Part shown: positions 32,695 to 40,834 of the stretch, one piece after another
How the letters are laid out: every line of letters starts with the position of its first letter
Position numbering within the stretch: the first letter of the stretch is position 1
DNA from: Desulfobacter sp.
Lineage (GTDB): Bacteria; Desulfobacterota; Desulfobacteria; Desulfobacterales; Desulfobacteraceae
Length of the DNA stretch: 64,000 bases
Direction: 5' to 3'
NCBI GenBank assembly: GCA_028768525.1
Contig: CP054837.1
Location: forward strand, 744,001 to 808,000
Program-made: the position numbers and the translations under genes
The notes under the pieces: model-generated
Database searches by the model: none
The model's input: the letters and a program-made list of their open reading frames with translations, nothing else
What the model was told of the DNA's origin: nothing

Positions 32695-35074
32695 AATTAT
32701 TCTGGCTGTGATTGTGGGGGCCGCACTTATTTCCGGGGCCGGGTTCTATTTCTTTTTCCAGGCCGCCGTTCCCGGGTATCAGGGGACCATACCCGTCAAG
32801 GGCCTGAAGGCGGCGGTGGAAGTCCGGACAGATCCCCACGGGGTGCCCCATATCTATGCCGAAAACGAGGAAGACCTCTATTTTGCCCAGGGATATATCA
32901 TTGCACGGGAACGGATGTTCCAGATGGACATGACCCGGCTGGCTGGCAGGGGGGAACTCTCCTCGGTATTTGGGGAACGGACCCTGGAAAAGGACAGGTT
33001 TCTCAAAACCCTGGGATTTTACCGCCATGCCAGAAAAAGCTACCCGGCCATGCTGCCGGAAACCCGGATGGCTGTTGAGGCCTTTACCCGGGGGGTCAAC
33101 ACATACCTGGAAACCGCAGAGACCCTGCCCAGGGAATATTTTTTCCTGGGTACCCGGCCCGGACCATGGACACCGGAGGATTCCGTGGCAACCGCCATGC
33201 TCATGGCCTACAGCCTGACCCGCTCCAAAAAAGTGGACCTGGCCATGACCCGGGTCCTTGAACAGGCAGGACCGGAATTGCTTGATCTCATCCTGCCCGC
33301 CTATCCGGAATTTGCACCGACACTCACCGGCAAGCCCACCCGGCAGGAGAACAATGGCCTTGCCCTGCAAAAAGGAATCAAAGCCGGCCCAGGCACCGTG
33401 GCCCCTGCCCGTATGGATTTTCCCTTTCCCATGGATATTGCGGCCAGCAATTGGATGCTCTTTTCCGGGGCGGCCACCACATCGGGCAAGGCCCTTTTTG
33501 CAGGCAGCCCGGACCTGGCCCCCACCCTGCCCGCCCTCTTTTACCTCATGCACATTAAAGGCGGGGATATTGATGCGGTGGGCGGCGTGCTCCCCGGGGT
33601 ACCCGGAATGGGCCCCCTGGGCTTCAACGGCCATTTCGCTTACAGCGCCGTCAACGGCAGGGGGGACGAACTGGATTACTTCATCGAAAAAATCAACCCG
33701 GATAATCCGGACCAATACCTCACCGAAGCGGGGTACGAGGATTTTCAAATCATTGAGGAGACCCTGCGCATCAAAACCGGGGACAGAATGGAAACCCGGC
33801 CCATGAAGATCAGAATTTCCCGCCACGGCCCCATGATATCCGATGTCCTGCCCGGCGCCCCGGCCCACTGCGCCATGCAATGGGCGGCCCTGGACCTGCC
33901 GAACAGGGATATCGACGGCCTGATCCAATTGCTCAAAGCCCGGGATTTTTCCCAGTTCAGACGGGCATTGAGCCGGATCCGCACCATCAACCTCAATATC
34001 GGGTATGCGGATAAACGGGGCAATATCGGCTGGCAGTTTACGGCGGCCCCACCGGTCCGAAAAGCCGGTAAGGGCTCGACCGTCCTGCCGGGCTGGGCCG
34101 GGGAGTACGACTGGACGGGGTTTGTTCCCTTTGAAGACCTTCCCTTTGACTACAATCCGGAAAAGGGGTATGTGGGCTCCTTTAACAATGACCCGGGGGG
34201 CACCCCCTATCACCTGACCAATTTTTATCTCTTTGAACGGGCCATCCGGTTTGAAGAGATAATGAAAGCCCAGGCCGGCCAGCCTGTGGATCTGGAACGG
34301 CTGAAATCCTTCCAGCTGGATACCGGCTCCGCCGTGGCCCGGCGCTGGACCCCGCTGATAATCGAAGCATGCCGGCAGGAAACCCGCCTTGCCCCGGTCC
34401 TTTCCCTGCTATCGGAATGGGACTGCAAAATCGACATGGAGAGCAGTGCCGCCACCTTCTTCAACTATTTCTACTATAAAATGATGGCCGCCACCCTTGC
34501 GGACGAAACAGGGGAAAAACTGTGGAAGGAAAAACTGAGCCGGGAATACCTCTATTATATTCCGGATCTCCTGCTCAGCCGCATCATCCGGATTCCGGAC
34601 CATCCCCTGTTCGACGACGGGCGCACCCCGGCGGTCAAAGAGAACCGGGACGATATCATCCGCCGGGCAGCCGCAGAGGCAATGGATTACCTTGGTGCCG
34701 CCCACGGAAAGGACCCGGAAAACTGGCAATGGGGACGGGTCCACAAAATGCCCTTTAACCATCCCCTGGGCGGCAAGCTGCCGTTTTTAAACCTGGATCC
34801 CATCCCCACCCACGGGTCCCACCACACCATCAATTCAGGATTCTGGAACCCCGACAGGCCCTTTGAAATGAGTTCAGGCGGGGTGATCCGGATGATGGTG
34901 GATTTCTCGGATCTGGAAAAATCCACTTTCATCAGTCCACCGGGCCAGTCCGGCCATTATCTGAGCCCCTATTACGATGACCTGGCCCATACCTGGGCGG
35001 CCGGGGACCAGATTCCCATGCACTACCTCACCGGCCGGGATCTGCCCCAGCAGTTAACACTGCTGCCGGAATAA
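32681..35074 (+). CDS. Penicillin-acylase-family Ntn hydrolase
   Basis: 797 residues. N-terminal hydrophobic export signal (AVKIILAVIVGAALISGAGFYFFF), then an alpha-chain region (DPHGVPHIYAENEEDLYFAQGYIIARERMFQMD) and the beta chain starting at Ser256 in AASNWMLFSG, the self-cleavage and catalytic residue. The family hydrolyses amide side chains of beta-lactams, acyl-homoserine lactones or other N-acyl compounds; the substrate here cannot be told. Periplasmic by prediction. ATG at 32681 follows GAGGTG. Regulated with the TetR gene it overlaps. Confidence 0.92.
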   Translation: MKAVKIILAVIVGAALISGAGFYFFFQAAVPGYQGTIPVKGLKAAVEVRTDPHGVPHIYAENEEDLYFAQGYIIARERMFQMDMTRLAGRGELSSVFGERTLEKDRFLKTLGFYRHARKSYPAMLPETRMAVEAFTRGVNTYLETAETLPREYFFLGTRPGPWTPEDSVATAMLMAYSLTRSKKVDLAMTRVLEQAGPELLDLILPAYPEFAPTLTGKPTRQENNGLALQKGIKAGPGTVAPARMDFPFPMDIAASNWMLFSGAATTSGKALFAGSPDLAPTLPALFYLMHIKGGDIDAVGGVLPGVPGMGPLGFNGHFAYSAVNGRGDELDYFIEKINPDNPDQYLTEAGYEDFQIIEETLRIKTGDRMETRPMKIRISRHGPMISDVLPGAPAHCAMQWAALDLPNRDIDGLIQLLKARDFSQFRRALSRIRTINLNIGYADKRGNIGWQFTAAPPVRKAGKGSTVLPGWAGEYDWTGFVPFEDLPFDYNPEKGYVGSFNNDPGGTPYHLTNFYLFERAIRFEEIMKAQAGQPVDLERLKSFQLDTGSAVARRWTPLIIEACRQETRLAPVLSLLSEWDCKIDMESSAATFFNYFYYKMMAATLADETGEKLWKEKLSREYLYYIPDLLLSRIIRIPDHPLFDDGRTPAVKENRDDIIRRAAAEAMDYLGAAHGKDPENWQWGRVHKMPFNHPLGGKLPFLNLDPIPTHGSHHTINSGFWNPDRPFEMSSGGVIRMMVDFSDLEKSTFISPPGQSGHYLSPYYDDLAHTWAAGDQIPMHYLTGRDLPQQLTLLPE

Positions 35075-35083
35075 AAGGGGCTT

Positions 35084-36379
35084 TCAGGAACCGGCGGTTG
35101 AGGCGGCCCAGGAGACAGATGCCCTGCGGCCGCCGGCAACCGCCCGGTTCTCATACTCAAGGTCAAGCTTCCTGCAGATCTGGGCCACCAGGGAAAGGCC
35201 CAGCCCGAATCCGTAGTCGCTGCTCTGGCCGTTTTCCTGTCCGGTTCCGTGGTTATTGAAAATGACAACCGCCCTCTCTCTTACCTGGATATTGATATTT
35301 CCCCGGTCTGTGTACTGAAAGGCGTTGCGGATGAGGTTGCCCAATGCCATGCGGCAGGCTGCCCGGGGCAGGACGGCCAATGCCCTTTGGCTTTCCAGGG
35401 TCAGTTCCACCTCTTTCCCCGCCAGAAACGGCCGGTATTCGTTGACCAGTTCGGCCACCAGTTCCCCCATGTCAAGGTCTTCGGGATCCGGCATATTTTC
35501 TTCCTTCCGGGAAAGCCAGAGCAGGGTTTCGGTGAGGGTGTGCATATTGTCCAGGGCACGTCCCATGCGCTGGTACACCGTTTTTTCCATTGGGGATGGC
35601 TTAGGATTGAGTTTATCCAGAAGATCCATATTGGTCCGGAGCACGGCAATGGGGGTGCGCAATTCATGGCTGGCGTGGCGCAGGAACCTGTGTTCCCGGA
35701 TCAATGCCTGGTGAAGATCCCTGACGGCGGTTTCGATCAGGCCCCCGAGCTCATCGATTTCCCTGAATTTAAACCTGGGCCTGGGCTGCTCCAGATCCTC
35801 CGGGTTGAGGTTCACGGCCCAGTCAGACAGCAGCAGGACCGAACCGGCCACCTTTTTAAACAAAAGGCGGATCAGCAGAAAAATCAAAACAATGAACCCG
35901 ATGCCCAGCCCGAGCACCAGCACCTCCGTCCATTCCGAATACCGGAAGGCATCGGGAATGTCATCGGCTTCCTCATACACCTTTACCAGGTAGAGCCGTT
36001 TCCCGTCCAAAAGATCATGGCTGAGCACAATGAAAAGAATAAATACATCGGTTCCTTTATCCCCGGGTTCAAGCTGAATGATCTGAACCTCGTCATGGCC
36101 CATGGCTTTGGGATCGCAGTTTTCTGTCAGCCAGACCGGCAAATCCGTTTCCCCCATATACCCCCTGACCCGGGTTTCCCTGGGCAGCGGCGAGGTGCGG
36201 TCCTTGGCATAGGCGGCTGAAAACGCCCTGGCCGTCAGTCTCATGTCATAGGCAGCGGTCTCAATGATGCCGGCCAGTTGAGAGTAATAGACCAGGACGG
36301 TATAGGCGGTGATCACCACGATGAGCACCACCCACATAAAAATGCTGATATACCGTTTGAGTTTAGGAAGGGGTTTCAT
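35084..36379 (-). CDS. Sensor histidine kinase
   Basis: 431 residues. First membrane helix (ISIFMWVVLIVVITAYTVL), periplasmic region to about residue 150, second helix (VLVLGLGIGFIVLIFLLIRLLF), then a dimerisation domain with phospho-His in HASHELRTPIAVLR and a catalytic ATPase domain (NLIRNAFQYTD, GFGLGLSLVAQIC). ATG at 36379 has GGAGGG 3 nt before it. It overlaps the response-regulator gene by 17 nt. Signal unknown. Partner of the neighbouring OmpR-type regulator, likely controlling the porin-like and RND genes. Confidence 0.93.
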   Translation of the reverse strand: MKPLPKLKRYISIFMWVVLIVVITAYTVLVYYSQLAGIIETAAYDMRLTARAFSAAYAKDRTSPLPRETRVRGYMGETDLPVWLTENCDPKAMGHDEVQIIQLEPGDKGTDVFILFIVLSHDLLDGKRLYLVKVYEEADDIPDAFRYSEWTEVLVLGLGIGFIVLIFLLIRLLFKKVAGSVLLLSDWAVNLNPEDLEQPRPRFKFREIDELGGLIETAVRDLHQALIREHRFLRHASHELRTPIAVLRTNMDLLDKLNPKPSPMEKTVYQRMGRALDNMHTLTETLLWLSRKEENMPDPEDLDMGELVAELVNEYRPFLAGKEVELTLESQRALAVLPRAACRMALGNLIRNAFQYTDRGNINIQVRERAVVIFNNHGTGQENGQSSDYGFGLGLSLVAQICRKLDLEYENRAVAGGRRASVSWAASTAGS

Positions 36380-37046
36380 CTTCCCTCCGCAGCACATAGC
36401 CCTTGGACAGGGTATGAAATACAGGGGGTTCCGCTCCCTGGTTCAAGGCCTTCCTCAATTTATGGAGATGGACCTTGAGACTGTTGGTTTCAGGCGGTTC
36501 ATCCCCCCATACGGCCTGGGCCAGTTTCTGCCGGGTCACCACGGCCGGGTGGGCACGGACCAGGGTTTCCAGCAGAATCCACCCCGTGGGGGTCAGCTTT
36601 AGCTCCCGCTCCCCCCGCCGGGCCGCGGAGCTGTCCAGATCCAGGGTCAGGTCCAGGGCCCTCAGCAGCCTTGCCTGGCCGCTTTTTCGCCGGGCCAGGG
36701 CCTTGATACGGACAATGAGTTCGGCCATATCAAAGGGCTTGACCAGGTAATCGTCGGTGCCGCAGTTGAATCCGGCCAGTTTGTCATCCAGGGTATCCCT
36801 GGCCGTGAGCATGAGCACCGGGGTATCCCTGCCCTCTTTCCTCAGGGCCTCGCACACCCCAAGGCCGTCAAGCCTGGGCAGCATGATGTCCAGAAGCAGC
36901 ACATCATACTGGTTTTCCCGGGCCAGGTTCAGCCCGGCCTCGCCGGATGCCGCGTGGTCGCATACCATGCCCTCCAGTTCAAGGTATTGGACAATGGTGG
37001 CGGCAAGATCGAAATTATCTTCCACAAGAAGCAAAAAAAGGGACAT
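36363..37046 (-). CDS. OmpR-family response regulator
   Basis: 227 residues. Receiver domain with phospho-Asp in YDVLLLDIMLPRLDG and Lys in YLVKPFD, then an OmpR/PhoB winged helix (ELKLTPTGWILLETLVRAHP, VKVHLHKLRKAL). Cognate of the histidine kinase it overlaps. The 11-bp-spaced repeats at 38202-38264 have the geometry its class binds. Confidence 0.95.
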   Translation of the reverse strand: MSLFLLLVEDNFDLAATIVQYLELEGMVCDHAASGEAGLNLARENQYDVLLLDIMLPRLDGLGVCEALRKEGRDTPVLMLTARDTLDDKLAGFNCGTDDYLVKPFDMAELIVRIKALARRKSGQARLLRALDLTLDLDSSAARRGERELKLTPTGWILLETLVRAHPAVVTRQKLAQAVWGDEPPETNSLKVHLHKLRKALNQGAEPPVFHTLSKGYVLRREDETPS

Positions 37047-37152
37047 GGCAGACCTTTATCTATCATTGTATTAGGGATGGCGCCGATACAAGCCATCGGC
37101 GCCATGGTACAGCAAACCCGGGGGAAAATCCACGAAGGGGTTTAAAAAAGGG

Positions 37153-38145
37153 TTAGAACCGCAGCCCAATGCCCGCACCGGCGCTCCAGGCAGACTGGTC
37201 ATAGAACCCGATATTGGAATCGGCCTTGTCATATCCGGCAAAAAGGCTGATAAAATAATTCTCAAAGCCCAGTGGGTTATATAAGGTCCAGGCCGTGTCA
37301 ATGCCGTACCGGGTGTCCTCCCGCTCTTTTCCGAACCGGGGGTGAATCCCGTCATAATCCCGTTTCCCAAGATACAACCCCGTCTCAAACTCCCAGCCAT
37401 TGCCATGGAAGGTGTAGCCCAGGCTGGCCTGTCCCCCCTTAAAGGCATAGGCATCTCCATCAATATTCCCGATCTCGCCCAGAAGGCCGGCGGTCATTTC
37501 ATGGGCGCCAATGCTGAACAGCCCCCAATCCAGTCCCAGGTGGTGAATACTCCCGTCCCGTTTCAGCCGGCTGTTGGTACTGCCGGAAATATCATTCTCC
37601 ACATCCGCATCTTCATATCCGTAGCGCAGGGAAAATTCTGTTTCAAGAATCTCCTCCCAGGCCAGGACCACACCGAGGGTTTTCATCTCCGTTTTAGACC
37701 GCGCACTGCCGGTGACAAAGGGATCGGACCAGACATCTTTCTCGGAATAGTATCCGGCCATGGAAAAGGTTCCCAAATCCCCGGCATACTGGGAGATCAC
37801 AAGGCCGTAGTCCCCTTCCATGTTCATGCCCGGCCCCCCTGCCGTATCCAGGGTCACCATGGTGCCGGTGGAAAAAAGATAATTCAGATCCCCGCCGACC
37901 AGAAATCCCCCGCCGGAACTCGTTGCCGGGGACTGGGAAAGGGAGGCCAGGGTTTTATTATCGTCTTCGGAGGCATCTTCCAGGGATAATTCCCCCCTGG
38001 AATAGGCCCCGCCCATGAAAATGCTTCCCGAAAATCCGTATTCGGCCTCATCCACAGGCCCCTCCCCGGCCAGGGCGCCGGAAACCATCCACATCACTGC
38101 CAGGGCAGCGGTCAAAATAATTTTACTCATTCCTTTGGATTTCAT
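37153..38145 (-). CDS. DUF2860-family outer-membrane beta-barrel protein
   Basis: 330 residues. Signal peptide (IILTAALAVMWMVSGALAGE), then strands typical of DUF2860 proteins known from Vibrio: FSGSIFMGGAYSRGE, DDNKTLASLS, FVTGSARSKTE, and a terminal strand ending in GIGLRF with C-terminal Phe as in outer-membrane porins. Function unproven. ATG has AAGGAG 5 nt upstream. It precedes the regulator genes on the same strand with a 106-nt gap, so it may be their target. Confidence 0.85.
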   Translation of the reverse strand: MKSKGMSKIILTAALAVMWMVSGALAGEGPVDEAEYGFSGSIFMGGAYSRGELSLEDASEDDNKTLASLSQSPATSSGGGFLVGGDLNYLFSTGTMVTLDTAGGPGMNMEGDYGLVISQYAGDLGTFSMAGYYSEKDVWSDPFVTGSARSKTEMKTLGVVLAWEEILETEFSLRYGYEDADVENDISGSTNSRLKRDGSIHHLGLDWGLFSIGAHEMTAGLLGEIGNIDGDAYAFKGGQASLGYTFHGNGWEFETGLYLGKRDYDGIHPRFGKEREDTRYGIDTAWTLYNPLGFENYFISLFAGYDKADSNIGFYDQSAWSAGAGIGLRF

Positions 38146-38201
38146 CTGTTCTCCTTGTTTTAGTGTTAGCGGTTTACCTGCCCCCCATTTATCCCCTGGC
38201 G

Positions 38202-38264
38202 GGTTAAGGAGAGGTTAAGCCCCCACAAAAAAAATATTTTTCTTTCCTTAACCCGGGATTAACC
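38202..38264. promoter_or_regulatory. Inverted pair of 11-bp-period direct repeats (OmpR/PhoB-type box)
   Basis: GGTTAAG occurs at 38202 and 38213. Its reverse complement CTTAACC occurs at 38247, followed at 38258 by ATTAACC. Both pairs have an 11-bp period, the spacing for tandem binding of OmpR/PhoB-type regulators. They lie between the porin-like gene with its two-component system and the RND operon. Binding by the adjacent regulator is inferred. Confidence 0.65.
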
Positions 38265-38315
38265 CTGGGCTTTCTATGATTTCACCGTCACCAAAAAAAA
38301 GAGGAGACCTTTTTA

Positions 38316-39701
38316 ATGACCCTTCGACTGATTATGTGGACATCCTGCTGCCTTGCCCTCCTGGGCCAGGGCTGTGCGGCCCTGGGCCCCAAGGCCGCCC
38401 CTCCGGTGCAGAAGCTGCCGGAAAAACTGGCGTCAGCGCCCCTGACATCCGACCTTAGGATCACCGCCACCTTGCTGGAACTGGTCCGGGACAGCCGGGC
38501 CAGGGCCCTGGTGGCCGAAGCCCTTGAAAACAACCATGATATCGCGGCAACGGCCCTGCGTCTGAAATCATCGGGCCTGCTGCTATCCCAAACGGATGCG
38601 GCCCGGCGGCCCAAACTGGATGGGGGCTACCAGGGGACAAGGCATAACCAGTCCCCGACCCGGGCCCCCCAGGGCAGCCACAGGCTCTTTCTTGCCATCT
38701 CATGGGAACTGGATTTGTGGGGAAAACTGGCCGACCGGCACAGGGCCGGGGAAATGAACCTTGAGGCGGAAAAGAAAAATTATCACCTGGCCATGGATGC
38801 CCTGGCCGCCCGGGTGCTTCAAACCTGGTTCCGGGCCAGGGCCGGTAAAATGCGCCTGGATATCCATGACCGGCGGGTCCGGATTTACCGGGACATTGAG
38901 AATACGGTGTTGGCCCGGTATAGGGCGGGCCTGGGCAGCCTCCAGGATATTTCCACGGCCCGGGCCCAAACCCATAGGGCCCGGGCCGGCCGGGTCCAGG
39001 CCCAGGAAGAGTATGCCGCCACCGTCAGGGACCTTGAGCTGCTGCTGGGGCGCTATCCGGGCAATGGGCTTGGGATCGCCTCCACCCTTCCCCGGGTGGG
39101 CCTGGCAGCGCCCCGGGCCCCGGCATCCATCCTGGTCCACCGCCCCGATGTCCAGGCCGCCCTTCAAAAGGCCCGGGCCGCCCTGAACCATGCCAAAGCC
39201 GGATACAAGGAACTGCTGCCTTCCATCACCCTAACGGGCAACCTATTCAGGGACAATGCCGTACTGGCCCGCCTTGGGGCATCGGGAACCGGCTGGAACC
39301 TGGCCGGGGACCTCCTATTTCCCCTGTTCAACGCCGGGCGGATCCGGAACCAGGCAAGGGCCGCCGATGAAACGGCACAGGCCGCCTACCGGGAATTTGC
39401 CGGAGTGATGCTCCGGGCCATGAAAGAGGCGGAAAACACATTTGCCAGGGAATCCCGCCTGAAAGAAAGGCTTGGGTTCCTGGAAAAGGCCATGGCCAAT
39501 GCCAAAAGGAGCAGTGCTTATTACGAGTCCCGCTTTAAAGAGGGGCTGGCCACCATCATGGAACTGCACACGGCAAGGGAGCAGGAACTGGATGCCCTCC
39601 AGGCCATCCTCGATGTCAAGGCCGACCGGATAATCAACCGGGTGGACATGGCTTTGGCCGTGGGAACCGGTATATTTGAAAGGAAGAAAAATGAAGACTG
39701 A
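38316..39701 (+). CDS. TolC/NodT-type outer-membrane efflux protein
   Basis: 461 residues. An N-terminal export signal (LIMWTSCCLALLGQGC) might be a lipobox, but the residues before the Cys fit it poorly. Two outer-membrane efflux repeats follow, rich in long helices (ALVAEALENNHDIAATALRLKS, and a repeat ending ATIMELHTAREQELDALQAIL). It forms the exit duct of the RND pump. ATG has GAGGAG 9 nt upstream. First gene of the operon; overlaps the adaptor gene by 11 nt. Confidence 0.92.
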   Translation: MTLRLIMWTSCCLALLGQGCAALGPKAAPPVQKLPEKLASAPLTSDLRITATLLELVRDSRARALVAEALENNHDIAATALRLKSSGLLLSQTDAARRPKLDGGYQGTRHNQSPTRAPQGSHRLFLAISWELDLWGKLADRHRAGEMNLEAEKKNYHLAMDALAARVLQTWFRARAGKMRLDIHDRRVRIYRDIENTVLARYRAGLGSLQDISTARAQTHRARAGRVQAQEEYAATVRDLELLLGRYPGNGLGIASTLPRVGLAAPRAPASILVHRPDVQAALQKARAALNHAKAGYKELLPSITLTGNLFRDNAVLARLGASGTGWNLAGDLLFPLFNAGRIRNQARAADETAQAAYREFAGVMLRAMKEAENTFARESRLKERLGFLEKAMANAKRSSAYYESRFKEGLATIMELHTAREQELDALQAILDVKADRIINRVDMALAVGTGIFERKKNED

Positions 39702-40833
39702 AAAAATAAAAAAATGGATACTCTTTTGCCTGGCCGCCCCGGCCTGCGCCCTTGGGGCGGTCAGCCTCTATGCCATGAAACCCGACCGGCAGGTCCAGAT
39801 AAAAGGCGAGATCCCCCTGAAACAGGTCTCCTATGTGAAGGCCGCCCCCGGCGACTATCCCGCCCGGATCAAAACCTTCGGAGAGGTGGCCCCCAAATGG
39901 ACCACCACCCTCAGGGCCCAGGTGGGGGGACGGATCATCCGGATCAATAAAGACCTTGAGCCGGGGCACCGCCTTGCTTCAGGGGATCTTCTTCTGGAAA
40001 TAGACGGCACCGATTACAGGGCCGCCCTGGCCCAGGCGAAACTGGAACTTGAAAACGCCAGTGTCCATCTTATCCAGGCCGAGCGAAAGGCAGCCCAGGC
40101 AAGGGCCGACTGGCAAGGGGCCGGCATCACCCAGGCCCCCTCCTCTCCCCTGGTCTTCCACGGCCCCCAGCTCAAGGCGGCCCGGGCCAGGGTGACCTCT
40201 GCCCGGGAAAGCGTGGCAAAGGCCCAGAAGGACCTGGACCGGACCCGGATCACCGCCCCCTACGGCGGGCTGGTGGTCCAGCGGTTTGCCGATAAAGGAG
40301 AAACCCTTTTTCCAGGGGACCAGGTGGCCACCCTGGTCAGCGCGGGGGAGGTGGAGATCCGTGTGAGCCTGGACCAGGCCCAGATCAACGGCCTGGGCAG
40401 GTGGCAGAATGCCCGGTCCACCCTCATGGATCCCGCCACCGGCCGGGCGTGGCAGGGGAAACTGGTCCGGGACGGGGGGCGGGTGGATCCCAACACCCGA
40501 CTCTGCAATTTTTTTATCCGTGCCGAAGACCCGGATAAAACACTGCGGCCGGGGATGTTCGTCACCGCCGTGATCAGCGGCAGTTCCCCTGCACGGCTGC
40601 TGGCCCTGCCGGAATCGGCCTTAACCCGGGAAGGGGATATCTGGATCATCGACAAGGAAGACCGGCTCAGGCGGCGGCCTGCCCGGCCGGCCTTTTACGA
40701 AGCCGGCCGGGTCTTTGTGGAAAGTCAATTCATTAAAACAGGTCCGTCCAGGATGCGGGTGGCGGCCCTGCCGGCCCCAAGCTTCATCGCCGGCACCAAA
40801 GTGTCCCCGCAGCTTTTAAAGAAAGGCAGTTAA
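39691..40833 (+). CDS. RND efflux periplasmic adaptor (HlyD/MFP family)
   Basis: 380 residues. An N-terminal membrane anchor (WILFCLAAPACALGAVSLYAM) is followed by lipoyl and barrel domains (TTTLRAQVGGRIIRINKDLEPG, ITAPYGGLVVQRFADKGETLFPG). A coiled hairpin spans about 115-185. ATG at 39691 has AAAGGAAG before it; the preceding TTG at 39676 is less likely. Next to the pump gene by 1 nt. Confidence 0.92.
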   Translation: MKTEKIKKWILFCLAAPACALGAVSLYAMKPDRQVQIKGEIPLKQVSYVKAAPGDYPARIKTFGEVAPKWTTTLRAQVGGRIIRINKDLEPGHRLASGDLLLEIDGTDYRAALAQAKLELENASVHLIQAERKAAQARADWQGAGITQAPSSPLVFHGPQLKAARARVTSARESVAKAQKDLDRTRITAPYGGLVVQRFADKGETLFPGDQVATLVSAGEVEIRVSLDQAQINGLGRWQNARSTLMDPATGRAWQGKLVRDGGRVDPNTRLCNFFIRAEDPDKTLRPGMFVTAVISGSSPARLLALPESALTREGDIWIIDKEDRLRRRPARPAFYEAGRVFVESQFIKTGPSRMRVAALPAPSFIAGTKVSPQLLKKGS

Positions 40834-40834
40834 A

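Noticed and set aside
32642..34213. 523-codon open frame on the minus strand opposite the penicillin acylase
   Set aside because: It mirrors the codon pattern of a clear acylase gene, has no ribosome site and no recognisable domain. A GC-rich antisense artefact.
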